DNA of 63,268 nucleotides from Thermosporothrix hazakensis (GCF_003253565.1 NZ_QKUF01000010.1:1-63268); one strand, 5' to 3'. Positions 47,973-57,671 are shown, numbered from the stretch's first letter. Notes: generated by a model from the sequence alone, not told the origin. Numbers and translations are program-made.

Positions 47973-48988
47973 TTGTCTGATTCTGCAAATCCTGAAGAGA
48001 AGCTCCAATACCAAACAGAGAAAGATCCAATAGTGACAATGACCACAAAGCAGGACATGCGCGAGATACAACGCTTCCAGACGAATCGGGAGGAGCTGGT
48101 TGAGCGAATCTCACAGATTCTCCGTGAAGATGGAATGATTCAGCCGTTACCGGGGCTCCATCTAGCTCGTTCATCCGCACCGACAACCCTACTTCATGGG
48201 ACCTCCATTCCATCTGTATGTGTGATTGCTCAGGGCAGCAAAGAAGTGCTCCTTGTGAGAGCCGCTACCGCTACGATCCTTTACATTACCTGCTAACCAC
48301 AATTGAGCTTCCAAGCGCGAGTCAGGTGGTCGAAGCCTCAAAAGAACGGCCCTATCTCAGCCTCCGGCTGGAACTCCCTCCCGCCCTCGTGAGCTCAGTG
48401 CTGTTAGAAGCAGGATACATTCCTTCAAAGAAGCGGACAGATGCACGGGCTGTTGCTGTCAGTCCGTTAGATGGAAACCTGCTTGAAGCAGCAGTACGTC
48501 TCATCAGGCTCCTGGATGCTCCTGACGAAGTACCAGTCCTGATGCCACTGATTACGCAAGAAATCATCTATCGCCTCCTCATTGGAGAGCAAAGGGATCG
48601 TCTTCGTCGTCTAGCCATCCTGGGAGGATATACATCTGACATCGTCAGAGCAGCCACCCAATTGCGCCAGAACTTCGACCAACCATTGTATATCGAGGAT
48701 CTCGCACGTGAATTAGGCATGAGTGTTTCGAGCCTGCACCATCACTTCAAAGCTGTCACCGCAATGAGCCCGTTGCAATTCCAGAAGCGAATACGGCTCC
48801 AGCAAGCCCGCCGTCTGATGCTCTCAGAAGGTCTGCACGCGACCAGTGCGGCCTTTCGTGTCGGCTATCAAGACGCTTCCCATTTCAATCGCGAGTACAA
48901 AAGCCTCTTCGGCATCCCCCCGATGCGTGACGTACAACGACTCCGCGAAGAAAAACTCGCTTCTCAGGACTCTTCTTTAAGAGGATAA
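47973..48988 (+). pseudogene. AraC-family regulator, one frameshift
   Basis: The AraC_N-type N-terminal domain is read as GLHLARSSAPTTLLHGTSIP and VCVIAQGSKEVLL up to about 48258. The frame then shifts and continues as RYRYDPLHYLLTTIELPSAS through to the C-terminal AraC double helix-turn-helix (LYIEDLARELGMSVSSLHHH; SAAFRVGYQDASHFNREYKS). One indel would restore a regulator of about 315 aa. Regulators of this type usually control the neighbouring oxidoreductase gene, here the divergent SDR remnant. The real start may be the ATG at 48039. Confidence 0.85.
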
Positions 48989-49385
48989 TGTTTCGCGCCA
49001 TTTACACATCAACTTATCCCATACAAGACTATTCTCAATCGGTGCTGCCCTGAAAAGCCTGTCGTCTTCAATACGCACGCGGCTTCTTCAAGCGTGCCCT
49101 CTATGCTCGAAGCGATATGTAGTGGACGCTTTTTAGCATCTTTGCAAAAGGGGAATAGATACATGAGCTGCCATCTGAAAATAGATCAACACAAACAGGA
49201 ACAAGCTTCGCTCTCTCTGGCATCCATATTAGAATGATGTACTATCAGAGCACTTGCAAACAGGACCATTTCCTGCACAGCCCGCTTCGGGAACTAAACA
49301 TCTCCACAATATCTCTGTGCGCACGCTGCAAATACCCTATTGCTTTCCACACCCTCTCCCTGTCCCATCATCTAGAGTCGCTCAC
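48989..49385. other. Intergenic
   Basis: About 400 bases between the AraC remnant and the DUF1622 pair; no gene was seen. Confidence 0.4.
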
Positions 49386-49718
49386 TCAGGCATATTTTTC
49401 TTGGTCCTGCAAACGTTGCAGGCGCATACGCTCCCAGACAAAAAAGCGCTTCAGAATCGTCCGCAATGCCAGAATAGCACACAACATCAGAATTTGTTGC
49501 CAGGTACGAAGCTCTATTGTCTTCAATAACGTTCCCGCGAGTTTAAAACTGAGACTGGCAATCGCACCATCCGCGACCAATCTCTGAGCATGGAGAATAT
49601 TTCGGGTTCGCAGCAGAAGAAACAAAGCTCCCAGGACATAGCCCACGAGTAGAAGAGCCCCAACAAACTCGATGCATGAGGCCCAGAGCGTGAAATGCAA
49701 AAGATCAGTCAGGCTCAT
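49386..49718 (-). CDS. Membrane protein, DUF1622-like
   Basis: A 110-aa protein with three membrane helices. The C-terminal part (LAGTLLKTIELRTWQQILML, then ILALRTILKRFF) follows the same pattern as the DUF1622 protein encoded upstream, so the two are diverged paralogues. Its start overlaps the end of that gene by 14 bases, which indicates an operon with coupled translation. The family's function is unknown. Confidence 0.7.
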   Translation of the reverse strand: MSLTDLLHFTLWASCIEFVGALLLVGYVLGALFLLLRTRNILHAQRLVADGAIASLSFKLAGTLLKTIELRTWQQILMLCAILALRTILKRFFVWERMRLQRLQDQEKYA

Positions 49719-50145
49719 TTTTCAGCTTTCCGATAGCACTATTTACTGATGATACAGAGGCCGGTTCGTCCTGCACCGGATGTGCTCTCTCTGGATCACG
49801 ACGAACAGCACGATCAATCTCCTGTTGCAAAAAGTAGTTCAGCAGCGTTCTGATTGCGGCAATAGCTGCTAGCTGTCCAACCTCAGTCCAGGTCGGCGCG
49901 ATAGCAGTGCGCAGAATATCAGCCCCAAGCTCAAACTCTAATGCAAGAGCGAGCCAGCGTCCCAGGCGAAGACGAATCCGTTCTGCCTGTATACCCTCAT
50001 ATTGAGCGGCAGCCCTGCTTCTGTCCAGAAAAATGAGCAGCGCACGTATACAGGCTTGTAAGGCTGCAAAGGCAATAATTAGCCCGGCGACAGCCTCCAC
50101 GCCAGAAGCCAGGAAGCTTGTCCAGAGCTTAAAGAGACCCTCCAA
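49705..50145 (-). CDS. DUF1622 membrane protein
   Basis: A 146-aa protein with three membrane helices and the DUF1622 hallmark: RLRLGRWLALALEFELGADI followed by AIAAIRTLLNYFLQQEID. The charged C-terminal tail (residues 115-146) is cytoplasmic or disordered. It forms a two-gene operon with the shorter paralogue. The frame is intact in an area where most genes are broken, which suggests that it is still under selection. Confidence 0.78.
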   Translation of the reverse strand: MEGLFKLWTSFLASGVEAVAGLIIAFAALQACIRALLIFLDRSRAAAQYEGIQAERIRLRLGRWLALALEFELGADILRTAIAPTWTEVGQLAAIAAIRTLLNYFLQQEIDRAVRRDPERAHPVQDEPASVSSVNSAIGKLKNEPD

Positions 50146-50427
50146 TTCCTCTCTTCTCCCTTTGATACAGAAACACCCATACGGTTCTCATAGGGACACG
50201 CACGTTACCCTACCAACGTTCTGTCATCGCAGGCCAGGGAGAAAACTGCCCATGTTTTGCCTCAACCTGGTTGGCCTACACTTCATTGCTTTGTTCTACA
50301 GAATATACACGTTGTCTATGAGTGACATCATCCAGATGAATCCTTTCCTTCTCTGCTCTCAGAGAAGCAAAAAAACAACTTGCCTTCATAACCATGCTTC
50401 ATTGCGTTATACTGCTTATTCAGGACA

Positions 50428-50859
50428 TCAAGAGCCCAGGCCCTCTGACACAGAAAGAGAACCAAATATTCTCATGGTCTCGTGCATAACAGAACGACTT
50501 CCCTCGTTGCGAAGCAATGCACCACCAAGAGACACAACACCAAGGAGCGCATCACATCGATCTTCCTGCCTGTACTTTTGAATATCTCCCTTCCAGCAGG
50601 ATATAAGCATGTCGGCTGCCGCATCCTCCACCCCGAAAAAACTGGCAACGAGACAGGGAGTTGCATAGTCATCTTCTTCTACAACCAGAAACCCTTGCTT
50701 CCAGAAGAGATGACCGGCCTCTGCATAACGTCGGTCCAGAATCAACACCAACACCTGCCACAATACTTCTCTATCAAGACGGTATATTTCCTCAGAGCTC
50801 AAATAATCAAGCACTCGCGAAACAATATACCGCGCCACCCCATCAATACTTTCTGTCAT
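50428..50859 (-). CDS. Hypothetical protein
   Basis: A 143-aa protein with no recognised domain. The sequence is soluble, acidic and helical (IVSRVLDYLSSEEIYRLDRE; GVEDAAADMLISCWKGDIQK). The amino-acid pattern looks like a real protein. It lies just downstream of a short minus-strand fragment that runs up to a TnpB-type right end. Evidence for expression is weak. Confidence 0.45.
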   Translation of the reverse strand: MTESIDGVARYIVSRVLDYLSSEEIYRLDREVLWQVLVLILDRRYAEAGHLFWKQGFLVVEEDDYATPCLVASFFGVEDAAADMLISCWKGDIQKYRQEDRCDALLGVVSLGGALLRNEGSRSVMHETMRIFGSLSVSEGLGS

Positions 50860-50866
50860 GCTTCTG

Positions 50867-51060
50867 CTATAAGGCTTCTCTGTTTTTCATAACTATTTTC
50901 CGAAGCGGTTCCTGGGCTCCTGCATCCCGCATTTCCACACATGCTTGACTGAGAATGATCTGCTCCTGGTATTCCTCTTCCTGACAGAGCAAGATACCTA
51001 TCCACTCAATACACACTACATCCTGTAATCGAGTCAACACCCTCCATGCTGATCTGGTGG
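50867..51060 (-). pseudogene. 5'-truncated minus-strand fragment
   Basis: The C-terminal end of a minus-strand frame (VCIEWIGILLCQEEEYQEQI, then ACVEMRDAGAQEPLRKIV). The frame stays open upstream to 51304, but that stretch overlaps the TnpB right-end remnant on the other strand, so the original N-terminus is probably lost. No family is recognised. Confidence 0.35.
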
Positions 51061-51240
51061 GTGCGAGAAACATCACGATGCGAACGCTGCTCATTCGGCA
51101 AGATTGGATGCATACGGGTACCCTGTCAGAGTGCCCTGATGGAGCGGATAAAGAAGCCAAAGCTGCACGCCTCTCCAGGTTTGCTGAGTTGCGGTGGAGT
51201 CTAGCTACAAGCTCCTGCCTTGAGGCATGGGGTATCTGAC
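51060..51240 (+). mobile_element. TnpB right-end remnant (possible reRNA), plus
   Basis: The plus strand reads GADKEAKAARLSRFAELRWS and ends SSCLEAWGI, then a GC-rich hairpin near GCCTTGAGGC and GGGTATCTGAC. This is how the 3' ends of some IS605-type tnpB genes and their right ends look. A similar sequence lies at 57268-57370 on the other strand (KEAKAERLRRCSEVRWGSDT). TnpB guide RNAs (reRNA, omega RNA) derive from this end and use the flank as guide, here the bases after 51240. The rest of tnpB is absent. Confidence 0.5.
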
Positions 51241-51510
51241 TATACAGAACAAGACAAAACAATCTATCTTTTGTACTATACCAATGGTATTGACTTTTAG
51301 TCACATCATGTTCAAAATATTATCGGTAGTCAGGCATAGGATATCTCCTCGGCTTTTGCTCATTTCACTACACCCGAGTCCAAACGAAAAATCAAGACGC
51401 GAAACCGCCCTAATATCCATCTACAGGCACACCCATTATTTATTGCTGAGGTATAAGAGGAGGGTATTCAGGTTGGCATGTAAAAACTTTAACATACAGG
51501 CATGTAAGTC

Positions 51511-51534
51511 CATAAACCAGCTTGTGTGTTTATG
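51511..51534. promoter_or_regulatory. Palindrome upstream of parA (1)
   Basis: CATAAAC (51511-51517) and GTTTATG (51528-51534) form a perfect 7-bp inverted repeat with a 10-base spacer, about 85 bases before the ParA reading frame. It could be a partition-site or autorepressor-binding site for the partner protein. Confidence 0.45.
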
Positions 51535-51547
51535 GGCGAACTGCTAA

Positions 51548-51565
51548 GCTTACAAATAAGTAAGC
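51548..51565. promoter_or_regulatory. Palindrome upstream of parA (2)
   Basis: GCTTAC (51548-51553), AAATAA, GTAAGC (51560-51565): a perfect inverted repeat 53 bases before the ParA reading frame. Together with the first palindrome it makes a likely operator/centromere region for the par operon. Confidence 0.5.
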
Positions 51566-51617
51566 AGGTTTGCATACAAAAAAGTAAACAATCATTGCTC
51601 GGTTACTAGCGGTAGCA

Positions 51618-52348
51618 ATGAGAAAAGGGGGGAGTGGTAAGACGACCACCACTATTAACTTGGCTGCGGCACTCTCTTTAAGAGGCAAGCGAGTCTTGCT
51701 GGTTGATCTTGATCCGCAAGCAAACGCAACCGTCGCCGTTGGGATCAACCTACTGAAGTAGAAAAGCATGTCGGCAAGCTCCTGAACGATCCATCAATCA
51801 ACCCTCTGACGGCCCTCTATAAAACTTATTACCATTTGCACGTGCTGCCATCTCACGTTGACCTGGCTAAGACCGAGAGCGGCATGGGAAGCACCGATAT
51901 ACACGCGCATAAAAATCTTCTGCGGCCATTAGAAAGGTATTTTGACTATATCCTGATAGATACGCCTCCTTCGGAGTCCATGTTGACTGCAAGTGCTCTG
52001 ACGTTTGCCGACGAAGTAATTATTCCGTTACAAGCCCATTACTTTGCGATGGAAGGCTTAGCCCAGGCGATGGAACAAGTAGAGAAAGTCAAGCAGGGAC
52101 TCAACCCTGATATTCAAGAGGTAGGCATTTTGCCGACAATGGTTAATCCACGTACCAACATCTCTAAATCAGTGATAGACACTGCAAAGAAAGCATACCC
52201 CGATCTCGTATACGACTTTGGCGTAGACTATAGCGTGCGCCACCCTGAAGCGACACTAGCTGGCATTCCCATCGCGCTCTATGATCCTGACCACAGCAGA
52301 GCATTAGCATATAAGCGACTGGCGGAGGTATTAGATGAGCAAGCCTAA
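51618..52348 (+). pseudogene. parA: ParA-type partition ATPase, one frameshift
   Basis: A Walker-type ParA/MinD ATPase used for plasmid or chromosome partition. The first frame has the deviant Walker A MRKGGSGKTTTTINLAAALS and LLVDLDPQANATVAVGI, ending at a stop at 51759. The second frame takes over at about 51749 with PTEVEKHVGKLLNDPS and continues with DYILIDTPPSESMLT to the end. One indel would restore about 243 aa. The usual beta strand before Walker A is present in frame upstream (ARLLAVA) but without an ATG; an ATT or ATC there might be the start. It overlaps the next gene by 14 bases. Confidence 0.88.
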
Positions 52349-52682
52349 AAGCCCACAAGAGTTAATGGCGACACGTAATCCGTTAGCACGCAAGCCTGTT
52401 GCGCCAGTGGACATACCGACTCCAACAGAGGCTGGGGAGTCTGAAACGGCGACCGAGTCAACCACACTCGCACCAGCGAAGCAGCAGAGCATCGTAAAGA
52501 AGCTAGGGGCGCAAACTACTGCATCCCAAGATGACGAAATAGTCAGACCTTACTCAACCTATCTCACCCCAAGTCAGATCAAGGGCATACAGTTCCGTGC
52601 AGTTGGCCGAGGCAAGAATGATTATGCAATAGTTCAGGAAGCCTTAGACGAATATTTTGAGAAGCATCCTTTGCCTCTGTAA
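52335..52682 (+). CDS. Putative partition partner, RHH-like
   Basis: A 115-aa protein starting inside the ParA frame, the typical place for the DNA-binding partner of a type Ib par operon. Residues 1-65 are Pro/Thr/Ala-rich and disordered. The C-terminal 45 residues (YSTYLTPSQIKGIQFRAVGR, then DYAIVQEALDEYFEKH) look like a ribbon-helix-helix fold: a strand followed by two helices. It would bind the palindromes upstream of parA. The frame is intact although parA is broken. Confidence 0.65.
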   Translation: MSKPKSPQELMATRNPLARKPVAPVDIPTPTEAGESETATESTTLAPAKQQSIVKKLGAQTTASQDDEIVRPYSTYLTPSQIKGIQFRAVGRGKNDYAIVQEALDEYFEKHPLPL

Positions 52683-53034
52683 AATCAACATTACTCACAG
52701 ATCAGGCTCAAGCGAGATGGTTGTATAGAATGCAGTGCCGAGTTATGATAAATACAAATTAATTTCGTGAGATTTTAAGAATTGTCGTTATTTCTTAAAA
52801 AATTTGGGCTAATTCAAAAACAATGAGGGCAATTCTGTAATTACTTCTTTTTAGTCCATTGACTTGTCCAAGCAGGTGGTTTACTATTGTCTTATAATGA
52901 CAAGTCTTAGATCGTAGATCGCGGACAGAAAAGCCCCTCTGTAGGGCTCTTTTCTATTTAAAAGCTCCTCTTTAAGCGGGCCTTCGCCTGCAACCAAAAA
53001 CAAGCACATTAACTCAAGTGGAAGGAGTAGGGGA
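52683..53034. other. AT-rich intergenic with terminator
   Basis: 352 bases, strongly AT-rich at 52730-52860. A short stem AGCCC / GGGCT at 52932-52948 followed by CTTTTCT could be a terminator. Confidence 0.45.
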
Positions 53035-53527
53035 ATGAATAACACATCCTCAGCGTTCGGAGCGTTAGCCGCCAGGCAGCAGAAAAAACAGCCAAAGGTA
53101 ACGACAATACTTCTATAGAAGTGCCTGCGGCGATCCAACAACTAAATGTAGGTTCGGACTATTGGGTAAAGTTGAAGACGAGAAGCGATATCAAAAGCTC
53201 ATAAGAGAAGGACATCTGGCTGATCTCTTAGAGTTGGCTGCTATCGCGCCGACAAAAGAGAAGCCAGCCCACTGGTTTGCAAAGGTGTGCTCGGTGAAAG
53301 CCTGGGAGCGCACGCTGGACTTCCTCAAGAAACACTTCGCCGTGCTCAAGAAAGCTGAACAGGTAATCGAGCGTGTTGGTAAAGAGATGGCCGAACAGAT
53401 GCGGAAGTTTGTCTATAAACAGATATGGCTGAGGCGCAGCGTTGAGCGTCATGCCGCGACCGCGCAGGAATTACCGCATAATAGGCCCGGCCAATCCAGG
53501 GAGAAGCTATTCGCCTGGCTCTGCTAG
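53035..53527 (+). pseudogene. Unknown gene in three frames
   Basis: From ATG 53035 (GAAGGAG upstream) it reads MNNTSSAFGALAARQQKKQP, then after a frameshift NTSIEVPAAIQQLNVGSDYW, then in a third frame KVEDEKRYQKLIREGHLADL to VYKQIWLRRS. The last part is Lys/Glu-rich and helical. Position behind the par operon suggests a plasmid maintenance protein, but no family is recognised. Confidence 0.4.
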
Positions 53528-53702
53528 CAGGAAGGGCCAACACAGTGCCCGCCTGAGCCATGCAGCCGCGCTGTGTGGCGCGTTCTGGCATAAAGACGTA
53601 AAAAGCTACGTTTTCTAATACGAACCCACACAGGGCCTTTAAATAGGTTCAGGAGGAGCGTCAAGCCAAACACAGCCTTGACACTTCCTGTAAACTATAG
53701 AC

Positions 53703-54914
53703 ATGACGTATAACTCTGTTCACGACTTACCTTCCTTTGTCGAATTATCTAACCAACTCAACGCTCTAAAACTGGTAAGCATTTTCTTACCCCCAGATGA
53801 GCGCACTAAACTCAAACAGCTAGAAGCACAGATTAAGGAGCTGGGCGATACAGTTGATAACTTCTACACGCTCCTTGGAGACAGGCATTGGATCTTTCAC
53901 GATTCCCTAAATGTGGAGAAGGTGCGCGGAATCCTGGCGCATAATACAAGTGCAGAGGATGCCGAACGCCAGTTCATTGCTCTGTATACTGATCCTGAGT
54001 TCTTAGACTTCGCTATTATGCGCTGCAATCGCTTTGAAGCACTGCGCAAACGTATGCGGCTTATCGAGAAAGCCCGCGATGATTACTTTGCGGAACGCTA
54101 CTATGCTTGTATCTTTCTGCTTCTTTCGGTTGCAGATGGCTTCGTCAACGAACTTGACTCTGAGCATCGAGGTCTCCATACCCGTAGTGAGGAGGAACTG
54201 GGCGCATGGGACAGCCCGATCTCCCATCACAAAGGCATTGCCAATGTCCATCGGACATTCCTGAAAACAATCAGTGTTACAAGAACAGAGCCGGTCTATG
54301 AACTCTATCGCAACGGTATTATGCATGGCACTGTCCTGGACTTCGATAACATTGTTGTCGCCTCTAAGGCGTGGAACATGCTCTTTGCCGTCGTAGACTG
54401 GGCAACGGCAAAGAAGAAGGCGGAGATGCCCAAGCCTCCGCAAAAGAGCTTTCGGGAAACTATCCATCAGATGATAGAAACTGAAAAGGACAAGAAACTG
54501 CTGGGCGAGTGGTCATCTTATGTGTTGCATGCCGGCGAGCCAGGTTTTGAAGATGATCCGGCATTCGTGGCCTGTACCGCCTACCTGGCAGCCTGGAAAG
54601 CGAAAAACTATGGCAAGATGAGCAAGTTCCTCAGTAATATGGTTGTAGCTTATCATCGAGAAAATGCCATGCCAAAGCGTGTGTCGGACGACTATAAACC
54701 ACATGCGCTAGAAGAGTTTGAGGTACTCTCTCTCAACCATGAGACTGCTTCTGTGTGCAATATTGAGGTCAAAACGAAGATAGCCAGCCGTAAGGAGCAC
54801 ATTGCAACACTCCGATGGCTCTATGAAGACAAGAATGGTAAGGTTACGCTGCTGTCGAAAGGCGATGGCGAATGGAAACTTTTGACCTGGGGGGTGGCCT
54901 TTTTTCTGAATTGA
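53703..54914 (+). CDS. HEPN-motif protein, unknown target
   Basis: A 403-aa soluble protein. Residues about 95-240 are helical and end with YELYRNGIMHGTVLDFDN, in which Arg203 and His208 fit the Rx4-6H signature of HEPN ribonucleases; the next helix (ASKAWNMLFAVVDWAT) is as expected for that fold. The C-terminal 100 residues look like a separate alpha/beta domain (EFEVLSLNHETASVCNIEVK). HEPN proteins are often RNases of toxin-antitoxin and antiphage systems, but some are inactive. No antitoxin-like gene is adjacent. The frame is intact amid decayed genes. No ribosome site stands out, so the start is uncertain. Confidence 0.65.
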   Translation: MTYNSVHDLPSFVELSNQLNALKLVSIFLPPDERTKLKQLEAQIKELGDTVDNFYTLLGDRHWIFHDSLNVEKVRGILAHNTSAEDAERQFIALYTDPEFLDFAIMRCNRFEALRKRMRLIEKARDDYFAERYYACIFLLLSVADGFVNELDSEHRGLHTRSEEELGAWDSPISHHKGIANVHRTFLKTISVTRTEPVYELYRNGIMHGTVLDFDNIVVASKAWNMLFAVVDWATAKKKAEMPKPPQKSFRETIHQMIETEKDKKLLGEWSSYVLHAGEPGFEDDPAFVACTAYLAAWKAKNYGKMSKFLSNMVVAYHRENAMPKRVSDDYKPHALEEFEVLSLNHETASVCNIEVKTKIASRKEHIATLRWLYEDKNGKVTLLSKGDGEWKLLTWGVAFFLN

Positions 54915-54994
54915 TTATCCGCCCTTCAGAAAATGGCACATAAACATGCGCTGCTTCCTCTCTTAAGACTGTACAATCCTGATAGGATAGTTGT

Positions 54995-55743
54995 ATGACT
55001 GACAACGCTTATAACGGCTGGACGCCACTGAGAAATCTACTCAGGAAGCTCGACCTTCACGATACACTGGCTATTATTAGAGCCTGCGCTGCTTTCAAAA
55101 CCGTGCGTGTACCGGCCCCTTTCCCAGCGGATATAGAAGTGCATCGAGCCGTCTATTCAGACGAACGCCTCATTCTGCCCTGGGAAATGGAAGTTCTCGC
55201 CAGGGAAGCAATCATTGTCTGTAGCCCACAACCAAGCACGAATTACACTGCTCGCTAATGGAATACTTTTGCGAGCCTGATTAACAAACTAAAAGAGGTA
55301 GATGAATATATCTCTCGATACTTGGTAAAGGACGAGAGAATATTGCATGAACTCACCGTCCGAATTGCTCATCAACAGTTTAAATATCAGACGGAACTTC
55401 CAAGTAAATCAAGTCTCATTCGCTGCAAGCGCATTTTTGGGCATACCGCATTAGAGCCAATAGTAAAGAAAAAACCGGCTTATCATCAAAGCAACTCTTT
55501 ACGATTGGTGCAGGAACATGGATGAAATATGCTAGTCAATACTTTTGCGTGTACTATCCGCTCGATACGTTAAAGATACTAGGCATCACTCCAGCAGATT
55601 ACGATAAATTCATGCATCTATATGCATTGCCCATGAAAGAGATAAAGCAACGTTTAATAGCTGAACGTAAGCTCTATGACACATTCAAGTATCAGTTCCA
55701 TGCTCTGCAAAGCCACTTGATAACGGCAATACGGTCATTGTGA
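54995..55743 (+). pseudogene. Unknown gene with nonsense codon and frameshift
   Basis: MTDNAYNGWTPLRNLLRKLD opens a frame that meets TAA at 55256-55258, yet the same frame continues with ASLINKLKEVDEYISRYLVK and HELTVRIAHQQFKYQTELPS. After an A run near 55470 another frame continues as KKTGLSSKQLFTIGAGTWMK and DTLKILGITPADYDKFMHLY. About 250 aa in total. The end (after about 55710) abuts an unrelated UvrA tail. No family is recognised. Confidence 0.45.
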
Positions 55744-55892
55744 TTGAGCACAACCGGGATGTGATTCGCAATGCTGACTGGATCATTGATATGGGCCCTG
55801 AAGGCGGGCACAAGGGCGGGACCGTTGTCTTTGAGGGCACTCCTCGAGAGTTGCTCGCGGCAAAGCATTCGCTTACGGGTCGGTACCTGTAA
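55716..55892 (+). pseudogene. uvrA: UvrA C-terminal fragment
   Basis: The frame reads LDNGNTVIVIEHNRDVIRNA, then DWIIDMGPEGGHKGG, TVVFEGTPRELLA and TGRYL before the stop. This is the conserved C-terminal ATPase end of excinuclease subunit A (switch histidine in IEHN, LGPEGG-type motif). Only 58 codons of roughly 900 remain, joined to an unrelated broken gene. It could also derive from a UvrA-like drug-resistance ATPase. Confidence 0.85.
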
Positions 55893-56116
55893 CGACCACC
55901 TGATTCTAGCTATGCCTCTATGAGGCAGAACGGGTGACAACCCACTGGATATGATTGACCCGGATGCCAGGGTGCATACCATTCATCGGCGCGCCTCTGT
56001 GCAACGGGTCAAGGCAGGATGAGTACGGCTTCACTCCTGTTGCAGGAAAGCCGAGCTGAAACGACATTTCGCACGAACTATGACAGACATGAAGAAACAG
56101 GCAGGAATTCCACAAG

Positions 56117-56967
56117 CTACCGTGCATCACCTCTGGTGAAGGTAAAGCGACGACCATGAGCAGGCACATAGCAAGAGAGCTGCGGATAGACTGTACGCAC
56201 ATACTCAATCAGCAACCCCGGGCGTCCCAGATTTGCGACAAACATATCATAATGCGTTGGTATCAGGAGCTTAACCCCAGCCGCCGCAGCCAGATCCGCC
56301 GCCTCACGCTCATCCATATTGCCAACCAGATTCTTTTGCTCACGAAAATAACTACGCCCATTAATTGGCAGTAGTGCGATATCAAGATCAAATGAACGAA
56401 GCTGCTCTACCAGTCCATCAAAAACTAATGTATCACCTGGATGGTAGATGTGTATGCCTTCCAGCTCAAGCACATAGCCGAGGTAGCGATACAGGCCACC
56501 ACCCTGCTCAAAGCCAAAATCATAGCGAGCAGGTGGACAACTCAGACCATGCATAGCCGGAACAGGAAAGAGCCGCGCAACTCCCAGGCTAAGCTCTTCT
56601 CCTGGCTGCACCCCTTGTATCCGCTCCTCAGCGATTCCTTGCACAGTTAGTTGCTCGACAATGGGGCGAGGGACAATAAAGCGCGTCTGTGGGAAACGCC
56701 GGGCAAGTGTGACGCAGGCAGGCAAATCCAGATGATCTATATGTTCATGGGTGCATAAAACGTAGTCCACTGCCGGGCTCTCTTCCGCCGTAAACGGGGG
56801 AGGAACGAGGCGATCAGATCCAGGCGATAGGAACGGATCAATAAAAAGAGTGCTTTCGCACTGCGTAAGACAAAACTTGCCTGACCGAGCCACCAGAGGG
56901 CGATAGTCCCTGCTGATACATGCGTTTCCTGTATCGCGGCAGCAGTCGAGCGGTATGAAGAGTCCAT
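56117..56967 (-). pseudogene. UlaG-like metallo-beta-lactamase-fold hydrolase, frameshifted
   Basis: An MBL-fold hydrolase related to L-ascorbate-6-phosphate lactonase UlaG. The N-terminus (MDSSYRSTAAAIQETHVSAG; ALWWLGQASFVLRSAKALF) lies in one frame from 56967. The frame changes near 56850, after which LFIDPFLSPGSDRLVPPP, the metal-binding THEHIDHLD, HPGDTLVFDGL and the C-terminal PTHYDMFV follow in order. One indel would restore about 280 aa. A sugar-acid dehydratase-type gene lies divergent at 57672, which hints at a former carbohydrate pathway. Confidence 0.85.
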
Positions 56968-57671
56968 AGATTACATGTTCCTTTCTTCAAAGCGTTAAAA
57001 AGCCGTCAGGTGGCCTCTAAGGTCTAACGCTTGAGGGCTCCCCGGTGGCAAGATACAATACCACTTACACGAAACTGCATCCTCCAGAGAAGTCTGCGCA
57101 CCAACACAGAATTGAGGAGAAATTGCAATTTATGTGTGGAGCTCCCACCACGTTCCCTTTCCATCCGAAAGCTAAAATGACGACCGCAATCAAGCAAGAT
57201 TGAACGTACAAGCAGCCTCCATCACGATAAAGTGCAAGCGTGTCAGCCTCTCTCCCCAATAGTCAATGACCTCCCTCTAAAGGAGGAGGCTTGTGTCTGA
57301 ACCCCACCGCACCTCAGAGCACCGTCGCAGGCGCTCTGCTTTGGCTTCCTTGTCCGACACATCAGGGACAAGTGAAAAGCATGTGAAGATCTCTTTTTTA
57401 TTGGTTTTACATCGTTGTAAAAATACTCTCAGGGATGATAATATACGGACTATAAGTCATATGTCAACATTTTCCCATATTCACTGTATCCATTTTAGAT
57501 CATGTGGAAAAACAGGGTGCTTCGCCTGATCTGTAACTCACTCAGGAAAATGTCTGTGTAATGATGAAGCTGCTTATCTGGCTATTCAAAGAAGATAAGC
57601 ATGTTCTCCCTGCTTCTATAGCAGAAAGCATCGTGAATATCGAACAGCAAACAGGTAGGAGAGCTATAAGC
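56968..57671. other. Intergenic with TnpB-end remnant
   Basis: About 700 bases between the UlaG-like remnant and the enolase-type gene. Apart from the TnpB-type right end at 57268-57370 I see no gene. Confidence 0.45.
57268..57370 (-). mobile_element. TnpB right-end remnant (possible reRNA), minus
   Basis: The minus strand reads SDKEAKAERLRRCSEVRWGS, a stop, then a hairpin CCTCC...GGGAGG and TCATTGAC, the structure of an IS605-type right end. Its protein-level match to 51060-51240 (KEAKAxRLxRxxExRW) shows the same element family. It points toward lower coordinates, so a guide would come from bases just below 57268. Confidence 0.5.

Larger units (their letters stand above)
51305..51617. other. 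Region upstream of parA with operators
   Basis: 313 bases without a gene; they contain the two palindromes listed separately just before the ParA remnant. Confidence 0.5.

Noticed and set aside
50867..51304. Complete 145-aa minus-strand gene
   Set aside because: Its first 80 codons run through the TnpB-type right end on the other strand, so only the C-terminal part can be original.
57293..57529. 78-aa plus-strand frame
   Set aside because: It is antisense to the TnpB-type right end and has no recognisable product.
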